Translations under genes and position numbers: made by a program
Shown: positions 40,677 to 47,939 of the stretch, in pieces
Layout: each line of letters begins with the position of its first letter
How positions within the stretch are numbered: position 1 is the first letter of the stretch
Notes under the pieces: generated by a model
The model's input: only the letters and a program-made list of their open reading frames with translations
Databases searched by the model: none
Told to the model about the DNA's origin: nothing
Source of the DNA: Plantibacter elymi (nom. nud.)
Lineage (GTDB): Bacteria; Actinomycetota; Actinomycetes; Actinomycetales; Microbacteriaceae
Direction: 5' to 3'
NCBI RefSeq assembly: GCF_900177795.1
Contig: NZ_FXWJ01000003.1
Location: 496,001-560,000, forward strand
DNA length: 64,000 nucleotides

Positions 40677-41945
40677 ATGACCGAGACCACCACCGCGATC
40701 CGCGACGGCGACGAGTACGCCGCGCAGCTCGCGCAGTTCTCGGACGAGTACGCGGACATCCACCGGCAACAGGCCGTCTTGGACGCACGCAAGGCGCGCC
40801 TCCTGGCCCGCTCCGCCGCATACGCGGATGCCTTCGCCGACTCGGTGGTCCCGGCCGCGTTCCCGCCCGCTGAACGCCGTGCCCTGTCTCGCCGGTCAAC
40901 CTGCGCGGCCCTCGCGATGGCGACCCGCACACCTGAGCGGACCGTGCAGCGGGCCACGAACGACGCTGAGGCGCTCATGGACGAGGCCCCGTCCGTTCTC
41001 GAGTCATTGGAGGCAGGTCGCATCTCGGCTCGGCATGCCAAGACCATCACCGATCAACTCAGCGACGTCCCCACCGAGGGACGGGCGGTGTTCCTCGCGA
41101 AGGTGCTGCCCGTGGCCGAGCAGACCACCGACGCGGAGCTCCGCAGGCGCGCCCGCGTCCTGCGCGAACGCCTCCACCCGGAATCCATCACGACCCGCTC
41201 GAAGCGTTCCGAAGCGGACCGTCGCGTCGAGTTCGAGCCTGCCGCCGACGGGATGGCGTGGGTGCACCTGTTCACCACGGCGCCCATAGCGCAGGGGATC
41301 ATCGAGCGGGTCGAAGCCGCGGCAGCGGAGTCGCGCGCCGCTGGCGACACTCGCACCTGCGCACAACTCCAGGCAGACGCCCTCGCGGCCCTCGCGCTCA
41401 CCGGCGTCACCCCCGATGAGGCCGCCTCAAGCGCAGTGCTCCCGCACCCGATCGAGGTCCAGGAACACATCGTGCCCACGGTGCAGATCACCGTGCCGGC
41501 GCTCGCCATGGCCGGCGTTTCTGACGCCCCGGCCACCCTCGACGGCTACGGTCCCATCGACCCGGCGACCGCTGCACGTATCGCGGTGAACGCGCCCAGC
41601 TTCGCCCGGATCCTCGTGCAGCCGGAAACCGGCGCGGTCCTCTCCGTCGGGCGAAAGCAGTATCGGGTTCCGGCAGACCTCCAGCGCGCGGTGCGCCTTC
41701 GGGACGGCACCTGTCGCGCACCTGGCTGCGGGAGACGAGCCCGGGCGTGCGACCTCGATCATTCGGTGGCGTGGGAGGACGGCGGGACGACGGATGTGGG
41801 CAATCTCGCCTGCCTGTGTCGACATCACCATCGGATGAAGCACCTCCCGGGGTGGAACCTCGACCACGGGCCCGGCGGGGTGCTCAAGTGGACGACGCCC
41901 GACGGGAAGCATCATCGGACGGAACCGGATCCCGCACCGTTCTGA
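40677..41945 (+). CDS. HNH endonuclease with DUF222 (13E12 repeat family)
   Basis: 422 residues. The DUF222 region covers about residues 30-310 (RRSTCAALAMATRTPERTVQ, LEAGRISARHAKTITDQL, DGMAWVHLFTTAPIAQGI). The C-terminal HNH motif is RAPGCGRRARACDLDHSVAW, then N-ACLCRHHHRMKH, with the Cys pair, DLDH and HHH metal ligands intact. These proteins are multi-copy in actinobacteria (REP13E12 in Mycobacterium) and are suspected mobile or homing-type nucleases; target unknown. It is flanked on both sides by palindromic repeat clusters and by DUF805 paralogues on the other strand. No clear ribosome site precedes the ATG. Confidence 0.92.
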   Translation: MTETTTAIRDGDEYAAQLAQFSDEYADIHRQQAVLDARKARLLARSAAYADAFADSVVPAAFPPAERRALSRRSTCAALAMATRTPERTVQRATNDAEALMDEAPSVLESLEAGRISARHAKTITDQLSDVPTEGRAVFLAKVLPVAEQTTDAELRRRARVLRERLHPESITTRSKRSEADRRVEFEPAADGMAWVHLFTTAPIAQGIIERVEAAAAESRAAGDTRTCAQLQADALAALALTGVTPDEAASSAVLPHPIEVQEHIVPTVQITVPALAMAGVSDAPATLDGYGPIDPATAARIAVNAPSFARILVQPETGAVLSVGRKQYRVPADLQRAVRLRDGTCRAPGCGRRARACDLDHSVAWEDGGTTDVGNLACLCRHHHRMKHLPGWNLDHGPGGVLKWTTPDGKHHRTEPDPAPF

Positions 41946-41957
41946 CCGTTTCCGGGC

Positions 41958-42270
41958 CCTGAGCTGCGCCGCACTGAGCCTGTCGAAGTGTCGAAGGGTT
42001 CTTCGTGGGCACTTCGACAAGCTCAGTGACCGGGAGCAGTGCGCCCGGAATGACGACGCGCCCTCGTGGGCACTTCGACAAGCTCAGTGACCGGGAGAAG
42101 TGTGCCCGGAACGACGACGCATCCTCGTGGGCACTTCGACAAGCTCAGTGACCGGGAGACGTGCGCCCGGAATGACGACGCGCCCTCGTGGGCACTTCGA
42201 CAGGCTCAGCGACCGGGAGAAGTGCACCCGGAACAGGTTGGCCCTCAAGCCTGTCGAAGGGCACGCTCGA
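41958..42270. repeat. Palindromic repeat cluster D
   Basis: The 337-bp interval after the HNH gene has no gene. A 19-bp inverted pair forms a hairpin: CACTGAGCCTGTCGAAGTG (41972-41990) with CACTTCGACAAGCTCAGTG (42010-42028). The tandem array listed next follows, then a final left arm near 42248 (GCCTGTCGAAGGGCAC). Here the arm end reads CACTTCGAC instead of CCCTTCGAC, a sequence variant shared by all units of this cluster. Confidence 0.88.
42004..42240. repeat. 61-bp tandem array
   Basis: Four units start at 42004, 42065, 42126 and 42187 with an exact 61-bp period. Each runs CGTGGGCACTTCGACAAGCT, then CAGTGACCGGGAG, an A/CGTGYGCCCGGAA segment and GACGACGC. Units 1-3 differ at only a few positions; unit 4 is more diverged (CAGGCTCAGCGACC). 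Confidence 0.9.
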
Positions 42271-42282
42271 ACCGGGAGCGGA

Positions 42283-42813
42283 TCAGAGCGTCCTGTCGAA
42301 CCGCCGCCCTGCCGACTTCGACGGCATCAGGAGCAGGACGAACACGGTGATGCCGCCGATCAACGGGATCATCGAGAGCAAACACAGCGCACCGGGGAAG
42401 CCGGCGTCATGCAAGCGCCGCCAGAGGATGGCCAAACTGGGCACGACCGTGACCACAACAAGCAGGCCGACGACGATCAGGGCGGCATTGAGGAGCCGAG
42501 ACGCGTCGTCGAACCCAGGTTCCCGTTGCGATGCCACGACGCCCGCGATCACCAGGCCGGGGCCGAACAGGACGGTCGGTACCAGCCAGACCAGGGAGAG
42601 GAACAGCACCGTCCACCAGTACTCGCTCCTCGAGGCTCGACCAGTGAAGGTCGCATACTGGCGGAAACAGCGCTCGATCGCCTGTGACATCGTGGCCCCG
42701 GGGAGCGGGAGAGCATGTGCCTGCGGAGCGTCGGCCCCGCGGACGGAGCGGGTTGCGCACGTCGGCCCGTCGGGTGGGCCGGGCGCGTAGCCGACGGAGG
42801 TGTCGTCACTCAT
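42283..42813 (-). CDS. DUF805 family membrane protein (copy 2)
   Basis: 176 residues from ATG 42813, chosen because AAAGGC lies 4-9 nt upstream. The core matches copy 1: RCFRQYATFTGRASRSEYWW and WRRLHDAGFPGALCLLSMIP, ending LLMPSKSAGRRFDRTL versus LLPSKPEGQRFDLAR in copy 1. N-terminal 40 residues are unrelated to copy 1 in sequence. The pair probably arose by tandem duplication. A 15-bp palindrome lies 35 bp upstream. Confidence 0.9.
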   Translation of the reverse strand: MSDDTSVGYAPGPPDGPTCATRSVRGADAPQAHALPLPGATMSQAIERCFRQYATFTGRASRSEYWWTVLFLSLVWLVPTVLFGPGLVIAGVVASQREPGFDDASRLLNAALIVVGLLVVVTVVPSLAILWRRLHDAGFPGALCLLSMIPLIGGITVFVLLLMPSKSAGRRFDRTL

Positions 42814-42847
42814 ATTGCCTTTCATGTGTGAAATACGAACTTCTTCT

Positions 42848-42862
42848 AGAATGTAACATTCT
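42848..42862. promoter_or_regulatory. AT-rich palindrome upstream of DUF805 copy 2
   Basis: AGAATGTAACATTCT has perfect 7-bp arms around a single A. It is unusually AT-rich for this DNA and lies between the divergent DUF805 and BNR_4 genes, 35 bp from the former's start. It is a candidate operator for an unidentified regulator. Confidence 0.5.
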
Positions 42863-42889
42863 TTATCGCACTGAATCGTCGCACGGGCG

Positions 42890-42901
42890 GAAAGCGCTTG
42901 C
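42890..42901. promoter_or_regulatory. LacI-type operator upstream of BNR_4 gene
   Basis: GAAAGCGCTTGC contains the perfect 8-bp palindrome AAGCGCTT (42892-42899) centred on CG and resembles LacI/CcpA-type sites. It is about 55 bp before the BNR_4 start. No LacI gene is adjacent, so the regulator would act from elsewhere. Confidence 0.5.
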
Positions 42902-42955
42902 CGAACGCGCGTCCAGGCGGGTAGCCTCGTCCGGAACCCCACCCGGAAGGTCGCG

Positions 42956-44299
42956 ATGCTGCGCCGAAACGACACCTCCACCACGCCGATCGTCGTCAAC
43001 GACAACGCCGCCTGGTGCTGGTTCCAGGACGAACGCGCACTCGTCGATCCGGTCTCGAACCTCCTCGTCGTCGGCTCGATCGCGTCAACGGGCGGCGTCG
43101 ACGGCGAGCAGCGCGGCGGCAACGTCGAGGTCACCGTCGTCGACCTCGCGAGCGGCACCGCCGACATCGTCGTCCTGCACGAACGCCTCGAGTCCGACGA
43201 CCACGACGTCCCGGCCCTCTGGCGGCGGCGCGACGGGCGCTGGCTCGCGATGTACACCCGTCACAAGACCGACGACCTCACCCGCTGGCGCATCAGCGAA
43301 CCACACGACCCGCGCCGCTGGGGGCCCGAGCACACGTTCGACTGGAGCGCCCACACCGGCGGACTCGGCGTGACCTACTCGAACCTCCACGAACTCGACG
43401 GCCGCCTGTACTGCTTCGCCCGCGCCGTCAACGACGACCAGTGCGCCCTCGTGTCGAACGACGACGGCGACACCTGGAGCTACGCCGGCAAGCTGTTCAC
43501 CCGACCGAAGATCGGCTACGTCAACGGCTACACGCGCTACGTCTCCGCCCCCGGTCGCATCGACCTCATCACCACCGACCACCACCCGCGCGACTACGAC
43601 AACAGCGTGTATCACGGCTTCCTCGACGCCGACGGGCTCCACCGAACCGACGGCGCCGTCATCGACCCGCATCCGTTGCGCGGCGACGCACCCTCGCAGG
43701 TCGAGCTCACCACCCTCGTCGCCGCCGGCTCACGAATGCCCGACGGCGGTAGCTGGGCCGGCGACCTGCTCTCCCACTGCTGGACTGTCGATCTGCGGCG
43801 AGCCCCCGACGGCACCGTGGCCGCCATCGTCTCCGCTCGCGCCGACGACGGACCGGCGCATCCGGACGAGGCGACCGAACGCCTCCGGCCCGTCCTGGAC
43901 CACCGGTTCCTCTTCGCCCGCCTCACGCCCGGTGGCTCCTGGCAGGTACACCCACTCGCCCTCGCCGGCCCCGGCCTCCTCCCGCACGAGCAGGACTACA
44001 CCGGACTCGCCGCCATCGACCCGGACGACATCGACTCGCTCTACGTCTCGACACCGATCGATCCGCGAGACGACCAACCGCTCGCCCACCACGAGATCTT
44101 CCACGGTCGCACCGACGACGACGGGGCGACCTGGACCTGGACGCCGGTCACGGCGGACTCGGACGTCGACAACCTGCGGCCGATCGTCGCGCCCGGCGAT
44201 CCCTCGATCGTCTCGCTCCTGTGGTTCCGCGGCGACATGGCGAGCTCGCAGGACTACCGGTGCGAGGCCGTCCTGCTCCGACTGCCGCGCACCGGGTGA
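42956..44299 (+). CDS. BNR_4 repeat protein (sialidase-like propeller)
   Basis: 447 residues. The opening VVNDNAAWCWFQDERALVD and following GNVEVTVVDL are typical of the BNR_4 domain, a seven-bladed propeller shared with PL24-type ulvan lyases and related polysaccharide enzymes. Asp-box-like stretches include SNDDGDTWSYAGK and DDDGATWTWTPV. No signal peptide. It probably binds or cleaves a uronic-acid or rhamnose-containing oligosaccharide; lyase residues cannot be assigned by eye. GGAAGG lies 8 nt before the ATG. A LacI-type palindrome in the promoter suggests carbohydrate control. Confidence 0.82.
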   Translation: MLRRNDTSTTPIVVNDNAAWCWFQDERALVDPVSNLLVVGSIASTGGVDGEQRGGNVEVTVVDLASGTADIVVLHERLESDDHDVPALWRRRDGRWLAMYTRHKTDDLTRWRISEPHDPRRWGPEHTFDWSAHTGGLGVTYSNLHELDGRLYCFARAVNDDQCALVSNDDGDTWSYAGKLFTRPKIGYVNGYTRYVSAPGRIDLITTDHHPRDYDNSVYHGFLDADGLHRTDGAVIDPHPLRGDAPSQVELTTLVAAGSRMPDGGSWAGDLLSHCWTVDLRRAPDGTVAAIVSARADDGPAHPDEATERLRPVLDHRFLFARLTPGGSWQVHPLALAGPGLLPHEQDYTGLAAIDPDDIDSLYVSTPIDPRDDQPLAHHEIFHGRTDDDGATWTWTPVTADSDVDNLRPIVAPGDPSIVSLLWFRGDMASSQDYRCEAVLLRLPRTG

Positions 44300-44306
44300 C
44301 GACCGC

Positions 44307-44636
44307 TCACTCGGGCCGCGACGCCTCGTCGGGCCAGGACACCTCGCCACTGAAGTCCGGGTGCTTGCGGAGGTAGGCCTGGATGAAGGGGCAGTACGGC
44401 ACGATCGTCAGTCCTCGCTCGACCGCATCGTCGAGTGCCGCGGCAGCGAGGACGCTGCCGAGCCCCCGCCCACCGAAGTCCGGATCGATCTCGGTGTGGG
44501 TGAACAGGATGCGACCCGGTTCCTCCCGGTACCCGGCGATCCCGGCGACGCGCTCCCCCACGAGGATCTCGTACTCGTGACGCTCGTCGTTGCGGACGAC
44601 CTGCGGGCCATCCTCGGGTGTGCTCGATGTCGACAT
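44307..44636 (-). CDS. GNAT family N-acetyltransferase (small, YjdJ-type)
   Basis: 109 residues. The compact GNAT core shows EYEILVGERVAGIAGYRE, HTEIDPDFGGRGLGSVLAAA (the acetyl-CoA loop as GGRGLG) and the C-terminal IVPYCPFIQAYLRKHPDF, which is characteristic of the YjdJ/GTNAT subgroup. Substrate unknown. AGGGAG precedes the ATG. Its stop lies 8 bp from the convergent BNR_4 stop. Confidence 0.92.
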   Translation of the reverse strand: MSTSSTPEDGPQVVRNDERHEYEILVGERVAGIAGYREEPGRILFTHTEIDPDFGGRGLGSVLAAAALDDAVERGLTIVPYCPFIQAYLRKHPDFSGEVSWPDEASRPE

Positions 44637-44710
44637 CGGGGCTCCCTTCCGTTCGTCCCCACTGTACGTCGAGCGATCCGTCATGTGCTGTTTACGCAGC
44701 GGCCGATTCC

Positions 44711-44759
44711 GCAACGTGCCGGAAACACGCGCACAGGCCATCGGAAACACGCCGGTGTC
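44711..44759 (+). promoter_or_regulatory. GlnR-type binding array upstream of amt
   Basis: Five 5-bp boxes recur every 11 bp: GCAAC (44711), GAAAC (44722), ACAGG (44733), GAAAC (44744) and GTGTC (44755). The alternation of a GTNAC-like box and GAAAC with N6 spacing is the actinobacterial GlnR site. It lies about 55 bp upstream of the ammonium transporter start. Confidence 0.65.
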
Positions 44760-44813
44760 ACGCTGGGCGCACCCGACGCGCTCCAGCCGCGTCCCTGCGG
44801 AGAGGCACCTCGA

Positions 44814-46082
44814 ATGGATCAAGGAAACACAGCGTTCATCCTGATATCAGCGGCACTCGTGCTGCTCATGACACCAGGGCTCGCGTTCTTCTACGGCGGC
44901 CTGGTCAAGGCGAAGAGCGTCATCAGCATGATGATGATGAGCTTCGGCGCACTCGGCCTCATCGGCGTCCTCTGGGTGCTCTACGGCTACGCGATCGCGT
45001 TCCCCGGCTCCGAAGGCACCGTCGCCCCCTGGGCGATCGACACCGGGAACATCGGCCTGACCGCCGCCCTCGAGACGCCTGAGGGAGCGGCCTACCCGCC
45101 ACTCGCCTTCGTCGCCTTCCAGGCCACCTTCGCGATCATCACCGTCGCCCTCGTCTCCGGCGCCATCGCCGACCGCGCGAAGTTCGGTTCCTGGATGATC
45201 TTCGCCGGCATCTGGGCGACCGTCGTCTACTTCCCGGTCGCGAGCTGGGTGTTCAACTTCGGCCTCGCCGACGACGGCAGCTTCGCCTACGGCGGCTGGA
45301 TCACGCACGGCCTGCAGGACGTCTTCGGCGTCGGCGTCATCGACTTCGCCGGTGGCACCGCGGTCCACATCAACGCCGGTGCTGCAGCCCTCGCCCTCGC
45401 GCTCGTCCTCGGCCGCCGCGTCGGCTTCAAGAAGGGCGCCTACGTCCCCCACAACCCGCCGTTCGTCCTCCTCGGCGCCGGTCTCCTCTGGTTCGGCTGG
45501 TTCGGGTTCAACGCCGGTTCGGAACTGGCGGCCGACGGCACCGCGGCACTCGTGTTCGTCAACACCATCGCCGCACCGGCAGCAGCCCTGCTCGCCTGGC
45601 TCGTCGTCGAGAAGATCAAGGACGGCAAGCCGACCTCCGTCGGTGCCGCGTCGGGTGCCGTCGCCGGTCTCGTCGCGATCACCCCGGCGTGCGGTTCGCT
45701 GCACCCGATCTGGGCCATCGTCCTCGGTGTCGTCGCCGGCGCGGTCTGTGCGCTCGCGATCGACCTGAAGTTCAAGCTCGGCTTCGACGACTCGCTCGAC
45801 GTCGTGGGCATCCACCTCGTCGGTGGTCTCATCGGCACCCTGTACCTGGGCTTCTTCGCCAACGGCACCGGCCTCTTCATGGGTGGTGACGCTTCGCAGT
45901 TGCTCGTCCAGGCGATCGCCGCGTTCTCCGTCCTCATCTACTCCTTCGTGCTCGCCTTCATCATCGGCTTCGCGATCGAGAAGACGATCGGATTCCGTGT
46001 GAAGAACGAGGATGAGATCGCCGGTATCGACACCGTTGTCCACGGTGAAGAGGGCTACATCCTCGTCGACGACAAGGCCTGA
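44814..46082 (+). CDS. amt: Ammonium transporter (Amt/MEP family)
   Basis: 422 residues, eleven helices. Family marks are PGLAFFYGGLVKAKSVISMM, the GVLWVLYGYAIAF Phe-gate region, DFAGGTAVHINAGAAALALA with the first pore His, and VVGIHLVGGLIGTLYLG with the second. The C-terminal tail (IGFRVKNEDEIAGIDTVVHG-E) is the regulatory segment contacted by GlnK. It imports ammonium under nitrogen limitation. GAGAGGCACC precedes the ATG. glnK and glnD, usually next in actinobacteria, are absent here. Nitrogen control is likely through the upstream array. Confidence 0.94.
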   Translation: MDQGNTAFILISAALVLLMTPGLAFFYGGLVKAKSVISMMMMSFGALGLIGVLWVLYGYAIAFPGSEGTVAPWAIDTGNIGLTAALETPEGAAYPPLAFVAFQATFAIITVALVSGAIADRAKFGSWMIFAGIWATVVYFPVASWVFNFGLADDGSFAYGGWITHGLQDVFGVGVIDFAGGTAVHINAGAAALALALVLGRRVGFKKGAYVPHNPPFVLLGAGLLWFGWFGFNAGSELAADGTAALVFVNTIAAPAAALLAWLVVEKIKDGKPTSVGAASGAVAGLVAITPACGSLHPIWAIVLGVVAGAVCALAIDLKFKLGFDDSLDVVGIHLVGGLIGTLYLGFFANGTGLFMGGDASQLLVQAIAAFSVLIYSFVLAFIIGFAIEKTIGFRVKNEDEIAGIDTVVHGEEGYILVDDKA

Positions 46083-46116
46083 TCCACCGGCCTGAACGAC
46101 CTGCCCGACCCGACCC

Positions 46117-46185
46117 GACGAGGACGAGATGCGCGGAGCAGCTGGACCCGAACCGGCTGCCACCCCCGCTCATCTCGTCCTCGTC
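46117..46185 (+). promoter_or_regulatory. 15-bp inverted repeat burying the start of the HutD-like gene
   Basis: GACGAGGACGAGATG (46117-46131) and CATCTCGTCCTCGTC (46171-46185) are perfect reverse complements with a 39-nt loop. The first arm contains both the GAGGACGAG ribosome site and the ATG of the downstream gene, so the folded mRNA would hide its start. It lies 35 nt after the amt stop and could also act as that gene's terminator. Confidence 0.7.
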
Positions 46186-46752
46186 GACGTCGCGTCACGA
46201 CCACCGGCCGACCCGGGCCCACCGCGGCTCATCCGGTTCGCCGACCTCGTGCGGCAACCACTCGACCGTGGCCGGGGCAGCGTGCGAGACGTGTGGACCA
46301 GCACCGACGTCGACCGCCGCATCCGCTGGCGACTGCAGGTCGTCGAGCTCCGTGACGCCGCCGGACTCATCACCGCTCCCGACGACATGAACCATGCGAT
46401 CGTCGGCTTCGCCGGCCCACAGGTCGCGGTCCGCGCGGGTGGGAACGAGCTGAACGGCCCCGGACGCATCCTGCACCGCGACGAGGTCCTGACCGTGCGC
46501 GAATCCTCGGTGCGTCTCTCGAGACCGCGACTGCGGGCCTCGGGGTCGAGCTCGATGATCCTGCTGAGCTACAGCACCTCGGAGGACCCTCCGACGCTGA
46601 ACTTCGAGCAGCCGGAGACGGAGCACGATCCCGCCGACGGCCTGCGGATCACCCTCACCCTGCGCGGTCCGATCCGGCGCGGCGAGGGCGAGGTCCCGCA
46701 GGGTGCCGCCCTCGTCTCCGCTCCCCTCGCGGTTCCGCCGCGCTACCGCTGA
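46129..46752 (+). CDS. HutD/Ves-like cupin protein (divergent)
   Basis: 207 residues. The segment IRFADLVRQPLDRGRGSVRD, then IRWRLQVVELRDAAGLITAP and HAIVGFAGPQVAVRAG follows the HutD/Ves layout (a W-N-G-G-T-R-E-like block, W-R-S-A-E, then R---L-G). The HutD core Trp and Gly-Gly residues are only partly kept, so it is a distant member. HutD proteins are bicupins linked to histidine use; no hut gene is nearby. GAGGACGAG immediately precedes the ATG. The last 10 bp overlap the convergent DUF4188 gene. A long antisense frame covers it, but the family match and ribosome site favour this strand. Confidence 0.55.
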   Translation: MRGAAGPEPAATPAHLVLVDVASRPPADPGPPRLIRFADLVRQPLDRGRGSVRDVWTSTDVDRRIRWRLQVVELRDAAGLITAPDDMNHAIVGFAGPQVAVRAGGNELNGPGRILHRDEVLTVRESSVRLSRPRLRASGSSSMILLSYSTSEDPPTLNFEQPETEHDPADGLRITLTLRGPIRRGEGEVPQGAALVSAPLAVPPRYR

Positions 46753-47234
46753 CCGGCGGTCCGGCCGTCGGCGAACCGCTGGCGCGCGTGCTGCTGCCGT
46801 GACCCGACCGGCACGGCCTCGGTCGCCGCAGGGAGCCCCATCGACGGCGTCGACACGTAGATGCTCTCGGCGCGATCGACGAGGAACGTCTCGTGCCAGA
46901 CGCCGACGGCCTTCGGCGCGGACCGGGCGCGCTTGTTGAACCGCGACCAGGCGGGCCGATGGGCGGAGGCCGGTGCCGACGCGTAGGCGTAGAGCTTGTC
47001 GATCGACGACCAGTACTGGACGAGGTACGGGCCGCTGGAACCGAGCAGGATGTGCGAACCGAGGAGCCCTGACTCCGGGTCGGACATGAGCTCCTGCAGC
47101 ATGCGCGGCATGTCGCCGAAGATCGGGAGCCACTTGTCCACCCGCCACCACTGGTTGATGGTCATCCCGATGTGGAACACGACGAGCTCACCCTCGTGAC
47201 GATGAGTGATTCGGCCGACGACGACGCGTGACAT
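46743..47234 (-). CDS. DUF4188 (monooxygenase-like) protein
   Basis: 163 residues from MSRVVVGRITHRHEG. DUF4188 features: VVFHIGMTINQWWRVDKWLP, GLLGSHILLGSSGPYLVQYW and SIDKLYAYASAPASAHRPAW, ending with VGVWHETFLV. The fold is a dimeric alpha/beta barrel related to antibiotic-biosynthesis monooxygenases and haem-binding proteins; substrate unknown. AGGAGCAG precedes the ATG. It diverges from a MerR-type regulator across a chain of palindromes, a pairing seen repeatedly in bacteria. Confidence 0.9.
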   Translation of the reverse strand: MSRVVVGRITHRHEGELVVFHIGMTINQWWRVDKWLPIFGDMPRMLQELMSDPESGLLGSHILLGSSGPYLVQYWSSIDKLYAYASAPASAHRPAWSRFNKRARSAPKAVGVWHETFLVDRAESIYVSTPSMGLPAATEAVPVGSRQQHARQRFADGRTAGQR

Positions 47235-47249
47235 AGACTGCTCCTGTTC

Positions 47250-47287
47250 GATAGTGACGCTATCCAAGTTGGATAGTAGCACTATCC
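47250..47287. promoter_or_regulatory. Chain of overlapping MerR-type palindromes
   Basis: CTATCCAAGTTGGATAG (47260-47276) is a perfect dyad with a 5-bp spacer. It overlaps two weaker dyads of the same half-site, GATAGTGACGCTATC (47250-47264) and GATAGTAGCACTATC (47272-47286). Four alternating GATAG/CTATC half-sites recur every 10-12 bp, covering the divergent promoters of the DUF4188 and MerR genes. Confidence 0.8.
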
Positions 47288-47303
47288 AGACGAGGGGGAC
47301 AGG

Positions 47304-47936
47304 ATGAGGATCTCGGAACTCGCGGCGGCGTCAGAGGTGCCGGTGGCGACCATCAAGTACTACCTGCGCGAGCAACTCCTCCCGGAGGGCGAGCGCACCT
47401 CGGCGACCCAAGCGAGCTACGGCGACGCCCACGTGTCCCGGCTCCGCGTGATCCGCGCACTGCTCACCGCCGGCGTGAGCATCGCGGAGACCCGCAACGT
47501 CGTCGCCGCGCTGGACTCACCGCCGGCGGGCCCCTACGACCTCCTCGGCGTCGCCCACACCGCCGTCACCCCGCGCCCGAGCGGTCCGGTCGACACGACC
47601 CGCGCACTGGAGCTCTACGAACGGCTCGGCGGCATCGAGGCGCAGTGCGATCCCGGACTCCTCGCCGGCCTGGCCGGGGCGCTGGACACCCTGGAACGAG
47701 CCGGCTTCACCGTGCCACCCACGGTGCTCGACCGCTACGTCGACGCAGCGCGCAGCATCGCCGAAGCCGAGATCGACGGCATCCCCGCGGACTCCCCCGA
47801 GCTCGCGGTGCAGTACATCGTGCTCGGCACCGTGCTCACCGAACCACTGATCCTCGCCCTCCGTCGGGCGGCCCAGCAGGTGGTGTCGTCGGAGCGCTTC
47901 GCCGGGACGGAAGCCCCGGCGTCCCAGCCGTCCTGA
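47304..47936 (+). CDS. MerR family transcriptional regulator
   Basis: 210 residues: MRISELAAASEVPVATIKYY, LREQLLPEGERTSATQASYG and a long C-terminal effector domain (LYERLGGIEAQCDPGLLAGL, VLDRYVDAARSIAEAEIDG). The TIKYYLREGLLP pattern marks the TetR-like-C MerR subgroup paired with DUF4188 proteins. GAGGGGGACAGG lies just before the ATG. Likely ligand site: the palindrome chain at 47250-47287. Confidence 0.92.
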   Translation: MRISELAAASEVPVATIKYYLREQLLPEGERTSATQASYGDAHVSRLRVIRALLTAGVSIAETRNVVAALDSPPAGPYDLLGVAHTAVTPRPSGPVDTTRALELYERLGGIEAQCDPGLLAGLAGALDTLERAGFTVPPTVLDRYVDAARSIAEAEIDGIPADSPELAVQYIVLGTVLTEPLILALRRAAQQVVSSERFAGTEAPASQPS

Positions 47937-47939
47937 CGC

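Noticed and set aside
40677-41945. HNH gene as part of an insertion sequence or group II intron
   Set aside because: No transposase, reverse transcriptase, terminal inverted repeats or target-site duplications were found; flanking repeats are the dispersed palindromic family.
42004-42240. Possible CRISPR array in the 61-bp repeats
   Set aside because: The whole 61-bp unit is conserved, so there are no unique spacers; this is an ordinary tandem repeat.
44847-46163. Minus-strand 438-codon acidic frame antisense to amt
   Set aside because: Asp/Glu/Gly-rich composition is what the complement of a membrane-protein gene gives; amt is unambiguous.
46195-47151. Minus-strand 318-codon frame antisense to the HutD-like gene
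   Set aside because: It overlaps the DUF4188 gene in another frame and has Arg/Ala-rich antisense composition; the plus frame has a ribosome site and a family-like pattern. The HutD-like call itself stays moderate.
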